Positions 32,861 through 43,266 of a stretch of 64,000 nt of DNA are shown here, piece by piece. The stretch spans positions 5,394,001 through 5,458,000 of the forward strand of contig NZ_AP022600.1 in NCBI RefSeq assembly GCF_010725885.1, written 5' to 3'. The notes beneath the pieces are model-generated. The model made no database searches. It was not told the DNA's origin and worked only from the letters and a program-made list of their open reading frames with translations. The stretch is from Mycolicibacterium tokaiense. Lineage in GTDB: Bacteria; Actinomycetota; Actinomycetes; Mycobacteriales; Mycobacteriaceae. Both the position numbers and the translations under genes were made by a program. The stretch's first letter is position 1, and each line of letters starts with the position of its first letter.

Positions 32861-34146
32861 AGCACTTGTTCTTCGTGCGCGCCGTCCTGCTGACGGTGTT
32901 CGCAGCATGGGCCGCACTGTTGTGCGCCGGCCACGCGGGCGCCGAACCGGCGCCCGACACCCAGACCGAGACAGCCACCGTCGCCGGCCGGCTGGTGAAT
33001 TCCGGCGAACCTGTTGCGGGGGCGACGGTGCAGGCCCTCGACGACGCGGGCACCGCCGCCGGGTCCGGGGAATCGGGTGACGACGGTCGCTGGACGTTCG
33101 AAGTCCCGGTGGGCTCCTACACCTTCGAGGTGGTGCAGGACACCCTGCCCGAGGGCGTCAGCGTCCAGGGCACCGTGAACCGCGAGATCACCGCCGGGCG
33201 CACCAACACCGTCGTCTTCACCTTCGGTGAGGTGCGCACCTCGATCGAGACCCCGCTCTACGAGCGGATCATCCGGCTGGCCATCGACGGGCTGCGGTTC
33301 GGCCTGGTGATCGCCGTGGCGGCCATCGGGCTGAGCCTGATCTTCGGGACCACCGGCCTGACCAACTTCGCGCACGGCGAGCTGGTCACCATCGGAGCGG
33401 TGTTCGCCTGGGTGTTCAACGTGACGTTCGGTATGCCGCTGCTGCTGGCCTCGGTGCTGGCGATCGTGGTCGGCATCGGTGTGGGCTGGCTGAACAACGC
33501 CGGGGTGTGGAGACCACTGCGAAGACGCAGGGTGGGTCTGATCCCGCAGCTGGTGGTCTCCATCGGCCTGGCCATCAGCCTGCGCTACCTCATCCTGGCC
33601 CTGTTCTCGGATCGTTCGCAGGCGTTCGCGGACTACCCCGTGAGTGCCGAACGCCAGTGGGGACCCGTGGCCATCACCGACATCAACCTGATGACGATCA
33701 TCATCAGCGTCGTCGTGCTGGTCGGGGTGGCACTGATGCTGCAGAAGACCGCTATCGGCAAGGCCATGCGCGCGGTGTCGGACAACAAGGACCTGGCCGC
33801 GTCATCGGGTATCAACGTCGAGCGGGTCATCACGCTGGTGTGGTGCCTGGGCGGCGCGCTGGCCGCCCTCGGTGGCGTGCTCCTGGCGATGTCGGAACTG
33901 GGCGGGCGCGTGCAGTGGGAGATGGGCTTCAAACTGCTGCTGCTGATGTTCGCCGGCATCACCCTCGGTGGTCTCGGTACCGCCTACGGCGCGCTGCTGG
34001 GCTGCATCGTGGTGGGTCTGCTGGTGCAGTTGTCGACCCTGGTGATCAACCCGGACCTGAAGTATGTCGGAGGCTTGCTGATCTTGATCGTCATCCTGAT
34101 CGTCCGACCCCAGGGCATTTTGGGTTCCCGAGAAAGAATCGGGTGA
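32857..34146 (+). CDS. livH: Branched-chain amino acid ABC permease LivH with N-terminal extracytoplasmic domain
   Basis: This 429-residue permease is much longer than ordinary LivH (about 290-300). Residues 1-30 form a signal peptide ending GHAGAEPA. Residues about 40-130 form a beta-sandwich of the carboxypeptidase-regulatory/CNA-B type (VAGRLVNSGEPVAGATVQAL, then DDGRWTFEVPVGSYTFEVV). The membrane domain follows from about 145, with LIFGTTGLTNFAHGEL near residue 165 and a C-terminal IVRPQGILGSRER. The added domain lies outside the membrane and could dock the binding protein. The GTG start is coupled to a leader ORF. It heads livH-livM-livG-livF. Confidence 0.9.
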   Translation: MKHLFFVRAVLLTVFAAWAALLCAGHAGAEPAPDTQTETATVAGRLVNSGEPVAGATVQALDDAGTAAGSGESGDDGRWTFEVPVGSYTFEVVQDTLPEGVSVQGTVNREITAGRTNTVVFTFGEVRTSIETPLYERIIRLAIDGLRFGLVIAVAAIGLSLIFGTTGLTNFAHGELVTIGAVFAWVFNVTFGMPLLLASVLAIVVGIGVGWLNNAGVWRPLRRRRVGLIPQLVVSIGLAISLRYLILALFSDRSQAFADYPVSAERQWGPVAITDINLMTIIISVVVLVGVALMLQKTAIGKAMRAVSDNKDLAASSGINVERVITLVWCLGGALAALGGVLLAMSELGGRVQWEMGFKLLLLMFAGITLGGLGTAYGALLGCIVVGLLVQLSTLVINPDLKYVGGLLILIVILIVRPQGILGSRERIG

Positions 34147-34156
34147 GGACTGACCC

Positions 34157-35138
34157 ATGGACATCCTAGGAGCTTTTCAGGTCGCGCTGGCCCAGCTGAT
34201 CGGCCCGTCGGCCATCTTCTATGCGCTGCTGGCGATCGGACTCAACCTGCACTTCGGCTATACCGGTCTGCTCAACTTCGGCCAGATCGGCTTCGCGCTG
34301 GTGGGCGGCTACGGCGTCGGTGTCATGACGGTCACCTACCAGCAGCCGCTGTGGGTGGGGATCCTGGTGGGTCTGGCCGGGGCGGGCCTGCTGGCGGTGC
34401 TGCTCGGCATCCCGACGCTGCGCCTGCGGGCGGATTACCTGGCCATTGCCACCATCGCCACCGCCGAGGTGCTGCGACTGGTGTTCCGCTCCACCGTGGC
34501 CAACCCGGTCACCGGGTCCACCAACGGCCTGTTCGGCTATGCCGATCCGTTCACCAGATTCAGCCCCTTCGACTCCGGCAAGCAGTACTCGCTGCTCGGC
34601 CTGCGCTTCGTCGGCGACGACCTCTGGGCCATGGTGGTGGGCTGGACGCTGGTGCTGGTGCTGTGCGGCTTCGTGTACCTACTGACGCACAGTCCGTGGG
34701 GCCGCGTGCTCAAGGCCGTGCGCGAGGACGAGGACGCTGCGCGCGCGCTGGGCAAGAACGTCTTCGTCTACAAGCTGCAGGCCCTGGTGCTGGGCGGCAT
34801 GATCGGCGGCCTGGGTGGCGTGTTCAACGCCTTGCAGACCAAATCGCTGCACCCGGACTTCTTCTCGACCGCGCAGACGTTCTACGCGTTCGGGGCACTG
34901 CTGCTCGGGGGCGCGGCCACCGTGTTCGGACCGGTGATCGGCGCCATGCTCTTCTGGTTCCTGTTGGCCATCCCGGATGCGTTGCTGCGCCAGGCGATCG
35001 CCGGGCCCGACCCGCTGCTGCCGTTCACCGATGCCCAGGTGGGTGCCATCCGCTTCATCCTGCTGGGCATCCTGATCGCGCTGCTCATGGTGTTCCGACC
35101 ACAGGGCATCCTGGGCAGCAAACGAGAGGTGCAACTCG

Positions 35139-35146
<8 letters not shown>
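34157..35146 (+). CDS. livM: Branched-chain amino acid ABC permease LivM
   Basis: This 329-residue second permease of the HAAT family has LHFGYTGLLNFGQIGFALVG near residue 30, the cytoplasmic ATPase-contact loop GRVLKAVREDEDAARALGKN and the C-terminal FRPQGILGSKRE. It forms the heterodimeric pore with LivH. It starts 10 bases after livH and overlaps livG by 8 bases. Length and motifs are normal. Confidence 0.93.
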
Positions 35147-36928
<1,782 letters not shown>

Positions 36929-36940
36929 TCTCAGACAACA

Positions 36941-36976
36941 GAAAACGGGCCGGAGCTTAATGCTCCGGCCCGTTTC
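36941..36976. terminator. Bidirectional intrinsic terminator between livF and livK
   Basis: A 14-bp perfect stem, AAACGGGCCGGAGC (36943-36956) with its complement at 36962-36975, closes a TTAAT loop. The flanking A-run before and T-rich end after make it usable from both strands. It sits between the convergent livF and binding-protein genes. Confidence 0.9.
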
Positions 36977-36990
36977 TTGTCGGTACTGAC

Positions 36991-38337
36991 TCAGCCCTCG
37001 ACGACGATGTAGTCCTCGGTGGTGAGCTTGTTGTCCGGCCCGAACAGCAGGCTGCCGTAGGAACCGACCGACGGCTCACCGGCCGGCCCGAAGGCCAGCT
37101 GACCGGTCACACCGTCGTAGTCGATGTCGGTTCCCGCGCGGATCAGGTCGCGGCACTGCACGAAGGTGGTGCACTTCTCGCCGTCGGCGGTGACCGCGTT
37201 GATGTTGGACGCGATGTCCACACCGGCGGTCGACTTGGCCTGCTCGGCAGCCAGCGCGGCGATCATCACCGCGTCGTAGGACTCACCCGCGTAGTTGAAG
37301 TCCACCAGTGCGGGATCAAACGCCAGCAGGCGCTGCTCGAACTCCGGGCCGACGTCGGTCAGCGGGGTGGTGCCCTTCATACCGGCCAGCAGGCCCGGGC
37401 CCATGCCCTCACCCAGCGCGTTGCCCATGTTGCCGTCGGTGCCGTAGGTCAACATGCCGTCTGACGGGCCGATGCCCACCTCGTGCATACGGGTCAGGAT
37501 CTTGGCGGTCTCCTCGAAGCCGATCACGGCCACGGCGTCGGGGTTGAATTCCTTGACCTGGTCGACCTCGGCATTGAACGACTGTGCGTTCGGGTCGTAG
37601 ATGATCGTGGTGATCTGATCGGAGGCGATGCCCGCGGCCTCGAGATCGCTGGCGGTGTTGCGCGCCAGGCCGGTGCCGTATGGGTCGTTGAGCGCCATGA
37701 TGGCGACACGCTGGGCACCGTCACCGGTGATCAGCTGGGCCAGCGCCTGGGCCTGCAGCACGTCGGTGGGGGCGGTACGGAAGTACATGCCCTTGTCCGG
37801 ATAGCAGACGAACTGATCGGAGGTGTTGGCCGGGGAGATCTGCACGACGCCCGCGCTGGCGATCTTGTCGATCACCTTCAGTGACACCGCGGACGACGCG
37901 GCGCCGATGATGACGTCGACGCCCTCGGCGAGCTGGCGGTCCACGGTGGCGTTGGCGGTGTCGGTGGTGGTGTCACCCGAGTCGCCGGTGACCAGCCCGA
38001 CGGGCTGGTCGAGCACACCACCGGCCTCGTTGACCTCGTTGATGGCCACCTGCACACCCGCGACCTCGGGCGGGCCGAGGAAGGCCAGGGTGCCGGTCTC
38101 CGGCAACAGCGTGCCGATCTTCAGCGGAGCGGTGTCCGGAGCAGCGCCCGGCGTGGCCTGCGGCGGTTCACAATCCGTCGACACGACCTCAGCCTCGGCG
38201 GGAGCGCTGGTGGTGGCGTCGGCGGACTCGGAGGCCGCGGTTTCTTCGGTCGACTCGCTACTGGACGAACAGGCGGTCAACGCGAGGGAGGCGACGCCCA
38301 GAACCGCAAAGGCTCGGGCGAGAGTCCCAGTCATCAT
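36991..38337 (-). CDS. livK: Branched-chain amino acid ABC substrate-binding lipoprotein (LivK-like)
   Basis: This 448-residue type I binding protein has a lipoprotein signal ending LTAC (Cys23), a Ser/Glu/Thr-rich linker to about residue 55, then the ligand-binding domain: LKIGTLLPETGTLAFLGPPE, VDVIIGAASSAVSLKVID and FNYAGESYDAVMIAALA. AGGAGCG precedes the ATG-ATG start. It is convergent with livHMGF and separated only by the shared terminator, so it is the obvious binding partner for that importer. The longer linker fits attachment to an actinobacterial envelope. Confidence 0.9.
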   Translation of the reverse strand: MMTGTLARAFAVLGVASLALTACSSSSESTEETAASESADATTSAPAEAEVVSTDCEPPQATPGAAPDTAPLKIGTLLPETGTLAFLGPPEVAGVQVAINEVNEAGGVLDQPVGLVTGDSGDTTTDTANATVDRQLAEGVDVIIGAASSAVSLKVIDKIASAGVVQISPANTSDQFVCYPDKGMYFRTAPTDVLQAQALAQLITGDGAQRVAIMALNDPYGTGLARNTASDLEAAGIASDQITTIIYDPNAQSFNAEVDQVKEFNPDAVAVIGFEETAKILTRMHEVGIGPSDGMLTYGTDGNMGNALGEGMGPGLLAGMKGTTPLTDVGPEFEQRLLAFDPALVDFNYAGESYDAVMIAALAAEQAKSTAGVDIASNINAVTADGEKCTTFVQCRDLIRAGTDIDYDGVTGQLAFGPAGEPSVGSYGSLLFGPDNKLTTEDYIVVEG

Positions 38338-38499
38338 CGAGAACGCTCCTCAGGATTGGACTTCGGTGTGGTTGCCGGACCCCCCGGGGGCAGCCGACAC
38401 CAGACGGTAACCCTTTCGGCAGGTACACGACTTCTACAGCCGTGGTCGTGACCAATCCGTTACCAAATCTCCGCGTGATTTAACGCCGCCGTAGCAGTG

Positions 38500-39126
38500 T
38501 CAGCTGGGCTCGGCATCGGCGGGCGGGTCCAGGGTTTCCAGGATCACCTCGGCCACCCGCTTCATGGTGGTCCGGCGGTCCATCGCCGCGCGCTGAATCC
38601 ATTTGAACGCTTCGGGTTCCGACATGTTCTGCTTGGACTGCAGCAGACCCTTCGCCCGTTCCACCAGCTTGCGCGTTTCCAGCCGGTCGGACAGGTTGGC
38701 CACCTCGTTTTCGAGTTGCGCAAGCTCGCTGAAGCGGCTGACCGCCAACTCGATGGCCGGGATCAGGTCGTTGATCGAGAACGGCTTCACCAGGTAGGCC
38801 ATGGCACCGGCGTCCCGAGCCTTCTCCACGAGGTCGCGCTGGCTGAACGCCGTCAAGATGACGATCGGGGCGATGCGCTTGGCGGCGATCTCGGCGGCGG
38901 CGTCGATACCGTCGCGCCGCGGCATCTTGACGTCCATGATCACCAGGTCGGGGTTGAGCTGCTCGGCCAGCTCCACGGCCTCTTGGCCGTCGCCCGCCTC
39001 GCCCACCACTTCATAGCCTTCTTCACGCAGCATCTCGGCCAGGTCGAGCCGGATGAGCGCCTCGTCCTCGGCGATGAGCACTCGGTGCGGGGTGACGACG
39101 TCGGCGTCGCTCTGTGGCGCGGTCAT
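38500..39126 (-). CDS. pdtaR: ANTAR response regulator PdtaR (Rv1626-like)
   Basis: This 208-residue regulator has an N-terminal receiver domain with phospho-acceptor Asp65 (LVIMDVKMPR), acidic pair IAEDE near residue 19 and lysine VKPFS. The C-terminal ANTAR RNA-binding domain reads RLETRKLVERAKGLLQ and AFKWIQRAAMDRR. PdtaR is activated by the histidine kinase PdtaS, which is not in this window, and acts by binding hairpins in nascent RNA to prevent termination. It is the orthologue of Rv1626, normally next to Rv1627c; here the two are 35 kb apart. Confidence 0.95.
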   Translation of the reverse strand: MTAPQSDADVVTPHRVLIAEDEALIRLDLAEMLREEGYEVVGEAGDGQEAVELAEQLNPDLVIMDVKMPRRDGIDAAAEIAAKRIAPIVILTAFSQRDLVEKARDAGAMAYLVKPFSINDLIPAIELAVSRFSELAQLENEVANLSDRLETRKLVERAKGLLQSKQNMSEPEAFKWIQRAAMDRRTTMKRVAEVILETLDPPADAEPS

Positions 39127-39235
39127 CCCGACATTGTGTCGTGAGCGCGGGCATTGGGCGAGCCCAGGGCCACATCGGTAACCTCTGACGGTTCGCGCGT
39201 GGCCATCCTCTATGGTGGTAACCCGCAGCAGGGAC

Positions 39236-39309
39236 GCCCTCGTATCCCAACTGGCAGAGGAAACGGATTCAAAACCCGTGCAGTGTGAGTTCGAATCTCA
39301 CCGAGGGCA
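39236..39309 (+). tRNA. tRNA-Leu (anticodon CAA), short variable loop
   Basis: The acceptor stem GCCCTCG/CGAGGGC is perfect over 7 bp, the T arm reads GTGAG-TTCGAAT-CTCAC and the discriminator is A, followed by encoded CCA (39310-39312). The anticodon arm ACGGA-TTCAAAA-CCCGT places CAA at positions 34-36. The variable loop is only GCAGT, so the body is class I (74 nt), whereas leucine tRNAs are class II with a long variable arm. The top pair of the anticodon stem is an A-C mismatch. The tRNA call is firm; the amino-acid identity follows from the anticodon only. Confidence 0.85.
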
Positions 39310-39324
39310 CCACCACTCCCCCGT

Positions 39325-42120
39325 TCACACGGCGAGGATCAGCACCTCCGCACCGGCGGTCTGCGGCACTTCCTTGATGCCCACCGCGTCGAAGGCGTCC
39401 TTGACGGCCTGCAGTTCGGTGTCGGTGAAGTAGTCGGCGGCGGCGTCGACGATCGCCGCGCGACCGTCGACGAACTTCGCGCCCGCGCCCAGGCCGTACA
39501 TGGACTGGTAGATCACGGTGGCCCACAGGTCGTCGGAGACCGCCTTGGTCCGGGAATCGGTCATCATCTTGTAGGCGGCGTGGCTGAAGATGGTGCTGTT
39601 CCAGTGTTCGCCGAAGTCGTCCTGGCTGCCGGTGTAGTAGTCCCGCATGTGCGCGACGTAGCCGGTCCCGACCGAGCGCGGATTGGCCAGGTTGCGGATG
39701 GCGTGGAGGGCGGTGTCCTCGCCGATGAGCCAGCGGCCGGAACCGGTCTTGCCCTCGATCAGCACGCCCATGATGTCGGAGTAGGCCTCGTTGAGCGCTC
39801 CGGATTCGCCGGTGTCGAGCACCGATTCACCGTCGGCGATGATGTGGCTGATGACGCCGTGGGTGTATTCGTGCGCCACGATGTCCAGGGCTGCCTCGAA
39901 GCGCCCGGCGTTGCCGAATCCGAACAGCTGCCGGTCGGGATCCCAGAACGCGTTGGCGTAGCCGAAGAGATAGGTCTGCAACGAGTTCCGCGGGCTGTAG
40001 CCGATCGTGGACACCACCTTGGCGCCCTCGCCGTCGATGGAGGTCCGGCCCAACACCGCCAGGTAGTAGTCGTAGGCGGTGGCCATGTTGGCGTGGGCGG
40101 AGACCGCCGAGCCGCTGAAACCCCACGGTGGCCGGGTGACCGGATTGCCGGGCCCGATCGGCTGCCCGAATCCGAACAATCCGTAGGCCGTGTCGTGGGT
40201 GGAGAGGTTGCGCGGGGTGTCCACCAGCTTGCTGCTGTCGAAGAGGAACCACCACTTGGCCGGTTCGACGTTGATCACCCGGTTCTTGCCCTGCGCGTCG
40301 CGGGCGATGGCGCTGGCCGCCTGCACCGAGGCGGAGCCCCCCAGGATGGTGCCGACCTGTTCGCCGTTGGCGTGGATGTAGTAGACGGCCCCGGGGGCGG
40401 CCTCGTTGGCGCCGGTGATGGGACGCAGCCCGACCCGCCACACCAGCGTCGGCGCGGTGTCACGGTCGAGTGCCAGGATCATCAGGTCGGTGTCGATGGT
40501 GGTGGAGCCCAGCACCTGCTTCACTGCCGACGCGGTGGGCCGCAGGCCTGCCGACTGCAGCAGCCGGGTGGCGGCCAGGGTGGCCGCGGCTGAGCCGGCC
40601 CCGGCGTCGGCTGTGGTGTCGACCTCGGGCAGCCCGGGGTTGTAGTAGTTGAACAGGCCGGTGACCGTGCCCGCGCCGTCAGTGGTCACGACGACTTCAC
40701 TGCCCAGCACGTCGATCCCGTCGATGCTGGGGCGCAGCCGGTAGAACTCCTCGATGACGCCAGTGGCTGCCGAGACGCGTTGCACAGTGATCAAATCCGT
40801 TGCGGCGAAGCCACTTTCCGCTCCCAACACCGGGGCGAAGGTGTTGAGGAACGCCGCTGCCCCTGCCGCGTCACGCACCTGCGTGTCGGTGAACTTCCCG
40901 CTGATCACCGAGATGCGGCCGCCGGTGTCCATCTGCACCGTCACCGCGCCGGGGCGGGTGACGTCGGGGTTGGCGATGTTGGTGGTGCTGGCGACGTCGA
41001 CCGAGATGCGCGCCGAGGTGGGCCCGCTCAATCCCAGTAGCTGCCCCAGACCGTAGATGCGCGGCGGGTTGCCCGCTGCGTCGTCGATGGTGACCGTGAA
41101 GGTGTCGGTGATGCCTTTGAGGCCGGGCCGCGGGGTGTAGGTGAAGGTGCCGTCGGCGGCGATCGCCACCGTGCCGAAGCGCGCCGGGGTGACGACGGTG
41201 TAGGTCAGGGCATCGTCGTCGAGGTCGACGGCGTTGAGCTCCCCGCGCACCACGCCGTCGTCCCCCAGGCTGAGCGTGGGACGGGCCGTGGGTCGCTGGT
41301 TGTTCCACGCCGACTGCGTTTGCCGCAGCGCCACCCACATCATCTCCAGCAGCCGCGGCACCGGGAGGGCGGGCATTGGCAGATTGTTGGACAGCTGCCC
41401 CAGGCCCACCCAGGACAGGGCGTCGGTGACCATGGACGCGACGGTGACGGGCCGCCTCAGGGCCACCGGCGCCTCGGCGCGGTCACCGGTCGCGGAAAGC
41501 GCGGCGACCTGGGCCGCGGGCCGGGTGTCGACCGGCTCGGCTTCGGACTCGCTTGCTTGCGGTTCCTCGGCGGCGGGCTCCTCGGCGTCGGACGGTTGCG
41601 CCTCGGAGTCGGTATCGGCGCCGTTGTCCTGCTCTGAGGTATCGGGGCGATCACCTGTACCCCGACGCGGGGAGGTGGTCGGTTCGGCCTCCTGCGCCGC
41701 CGGTTCGGACTCGGGTCCGTCCTCGTCGTCGCGGTCGTCGAGGTTGTCGAGGTTGTCGCGGTCGTCGAGGCCATCTGGGTCGTCGGCCGGAGTTTCCTGT
41801 TCGGGCTCCGTCTCGACGCTCTCGTCGTCGGCCTCCTCGTCGTCGGAGTCCTCGCCGGCGTCCTCGTCGGCATCGGCGGTGTCGTCGGCGTCCGGCTTCT
41901 CTGGTGTCGATTCCTCGGACCCGGTGGCCGTCTCGGCAGTCGAGGTGTCGGTGCCTGCGGAATCGGATTCGGTCTCGGCGGCCGCGATGCCCGGCGCCGC
42001 CGCCACCAGACCGGCAGCGAAAACCACCGCAACGCTGCGGCGCACCCCCGTCAGAGCCGCAGTAGACGTCAAAACCGCAGGATTACAACGATGCGACACC
42101 ACAGAGGACCCCCCACTCAC
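39325..42120 (-). CDS. Secreted M4 (thermolysin-family) metallopeptidase with acidic linker and Ig-like domain
   Basis: This 931-residue protein has, in order, a signal peptide (about 20-49), an acidic low-complexity stretch rich in D, E, S and T (about 50-205), a cadherin/VCBS-like beta domain (about 255-345, GTFTYTPRPG), FTP/PepSY-like propeptide regions (about 375-560) and an M4 catalytic domain. The zinc site is HEYTH (His750, Glu751, His754) with third ligand Glu778 in ALNEAYSD. A later histidine lies in DDFGEHWNSTIFSHAAY. The start GTG at 42120 is uncertain; GTG at 42102 sits better behind GGGGGG. Likely exported and self-processed. Confidence 0.88.
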   Translation of the reverse strand: MSGGSSVVSHRCNPAVLTSTAALTGVRRSVAVVFAAGLVAAAPGIAAAETESDSAGTDTSTAETATGSEESTPEKPDADDTADADEDAGEDSDDEEADDESVETEPEQETPADDPDGLDDRDNLDNLDDRDDEDGPESEPAAQEAEPTTSPRRGTGDRPDTSEQDNGADTDSEAQPSDAEEPAAEEPQASESEAEPVDTRPAAQVAALSATGDRAEAPVALRRPVTVASMVTDALSWVGLGQLSNNLPMPALPVPRLLEMMWVALRQTQSAWNNQRPTARPTLSLGDDGVVRGELNAVDLDDDALTYTVVTPARFGTVAIAADGTFTYTPRPGLKGITDTFTVTIDDAAGNPPRIYGLGQLLGLSGPTSARISVDVASTTNIANPDVTRPGAVTVQMDTGGRISVISGKFTDTQVRDAAGAAAFLNTFAPVLGAESGFAATDLITVQRVSAATGVIEEFYRLRPSIDGIDVLGSEVVVTTDGAGTVTGLFNYYNPGLPEVDTTADAGAGSAAATLAATRLLQSAGLRPTASAVKQVLGSTTIDTDLMILALDRDTAPTLVWRVGLRPITGANEAAPGAVYYIHANGEQVGTILGGSASVQAASAIARDAQGKNRVINVEPAKWWFLFDSSKLVDTPRNLSTHDTAYGLFGFGQPIGPGNPVTRPPWGFSGSAVSAHANMATAYDYYLAVLGRTSIDGEGAKVVSTIGYSPRNSLQTYLFGYANAFWDPDRQLFGFGNAGRFEAALDIVAHEYTHGVISHIIADGESVLDTGESGALNEAYSDIMGVLIEGKTGSGRWLIGEDTALHAIRNLANPRSVGTGYVAHMRDYYTGSQDDFGEHWNSTIFSHAAYKMMTDSRTKAVSDDLWATVIYQSMYGLGAGAKFVDGRAAIVDAAADYFTDTELQAVKDAFDAVGIKEVPQTAGAEVLILAV

Positions 42121-42189
42121 GCCACAGCTGGCAATGAAACCCTAGCGGTTCGGGGCCGATATTTGACGGATTCGACGGCCGCGGTGGAC

Positions 42190-43203
42190 TCAGGCCATCT
42201 GCTCCACGGTGTCGCGGCTGCGTTCGGGGTCGGTGCCCAGGACATAGGTGGGTGAGGTCGGCTCGGCGTCGGAACCCCTGACGCGTTCACGGGCGGCGCG
42301 GAATTCGGGCAGCGGCCCCATCGCCGCGTGGATGCCGTTGACCACCGACCACACCGCAGTCTGACGCGCCAACCGTTCCAGCGGGTTCGGGTTCCGGTGC
42401 ATCACCATGGCGGCGGCCCAGCTGGGCAGCATGTCGCGAATCGCCCAGTCGATGACCTCACCACCGGGCGGGCCCAGGTCGCCGCCACTGATGTTCGGGC
42501 CGGTGAACATCGCCGCACCGTAGGTCAGCGCCAGCCTGGGCAGATAGGACTCCAGACACGCGAGGGTCTCGGCCTTCGTGGTCGGCAGGTCGGTACCGCC
42601 CAGGGCGTGCCCGACCTTGACAAATTCACCGTAGTACTTGTCGATCTTCTTGCCGCGCAACGGTTTCGGGTGGTAGTACTCGTGCGCGGTGGCAATCCCC
42701 CAGACCACCGTGGCGTAGTTCCAGCGCAGCCACTCCGGGTCGTCGGCGTCATAGGCCAGCCCGTCGGGGCGGGTGCCTTTGACCGTGTGATGCATGGCGC
42801 GCACGGTCTTGGCCAATCGTTCGGCGGTGGACGTGGACCCGTAGGCGGTGCCGGTGAAGAACGACACCGAATGCCCCAGCCGGACCATCGCCCCCTCGGG
42901 GTCCATCCGTCCGGTGGCCACACCGTTGTCGTCGCGCTGCGGAATCCTGGAGTGGTCGACACCCATCCAGAAAATCGACGGATCGAACCGCTCGAGATAG
43001 GCCGCAGCTTGCAGGCCGAGCACCAGGGCCGGCATGTGGGAGTGCACATGCCAGACCGCGCTGCCGGGTCCGAACCAACCGGGGTCGCCGGTGGGTTCGG
43101 CAAAATCCACCCCGCGGAAGTACCGCCCGCGGATCTCGTCGTCGTAGAAGCGCAGGAAACGCTGCTGAATCATCTGGTGGGGCAACGGAGGCAGTAGTTG
43201 CAT
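42190..43203 (-). CDS. DUF2236 / MpaB-like oxygenase family protein
   Basis: This 337-residue protein is of the ER-bound-oxygenase MpaB/latex-clearing protein (DUF2236) family. Segments such as DPGWFGPGSAVWHVHSHMPA near residue 39, MVRLGHSVSFFTGTAYGS and WNYATVVWGIATAHEYYHP contain histidines suited to haem or iron binding. Members are dioxygenases or cleavage enzymes of uncertain substrate in mycobacteria. The ATG at 43203 diverges from a TetR gene 63 bases away; an inverted repeat lies between them, suggesting local repression. Confidence 0.85.
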   Translation of the reverse strand: MQLLPPLPHQMIQQRFLRFYDDEIRGRYFRGVDFAEPTGDPGWFGPGSAVWHVHSHMPALVLGLQAAAYLERFDPSIFWMGVDHSRIPQRDDNGVATGRMDPEGAMVRLGHSVSFFTGTAYGSTSTAERLAKTVRAMHHTVKGTRPDGLAYDADDPEWLRWNYATVVWGIATAHEYYHPKPLRGKKIDKYYGEFVKVGHALGGTDLPTTKAETLACLESYLPRLALTYGAAMFTGPNISGGDLGPPGGEVIDWAIRDMLPSWAAAMVMHRNPNPLERLARQTAVWSVVNGIHAAMGPLPEFRAARERVRGSDAEPTSPTYVLGTDPERSRDTVEQMA

Positions 43204-43220
43204 ACCGGTCGAGACTACTC

Positions 43221-43244
43221 TTCTGGATACGCCCGTGGCCAGAA
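43221..43244. promoter_or_regulatory. Inverted repeat between mpaB-like and TetR genes
   Basis: TTCTGG (43221-43226) and CCAGAA (43239-43244) form 6-bp arms with a 12-base spacer in the 63-base divergent gap. Position and size suit an operator for the adjacent TetR protein. No consensus is known for it. Confidence 0.35.
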
Positions 43245-43266
43245 TTTGCCCGGCTACGATGTACCG

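Noticed and set aside
38381..38390. CCCCCGGGGG palindrome upstream of livK
   Set aside because: Very short and pure G/C; expected by chance at this base composition and with no second supporting signal.
39212..39433. Short plus-strand frame across the tRNA
   Set aside because: It is translation through the tRNA gene and the antisense end of the protease gene, with no ribosome-binding site.
41700..41900. Repetitive GTCGTCGAGG-like pattern suggesting a repeat array
   Set aside because: This is codon repetition of the Asp/Glu-rich linker of the M4 protease. Units vary and there are no spacers, so it is not CRISPR.
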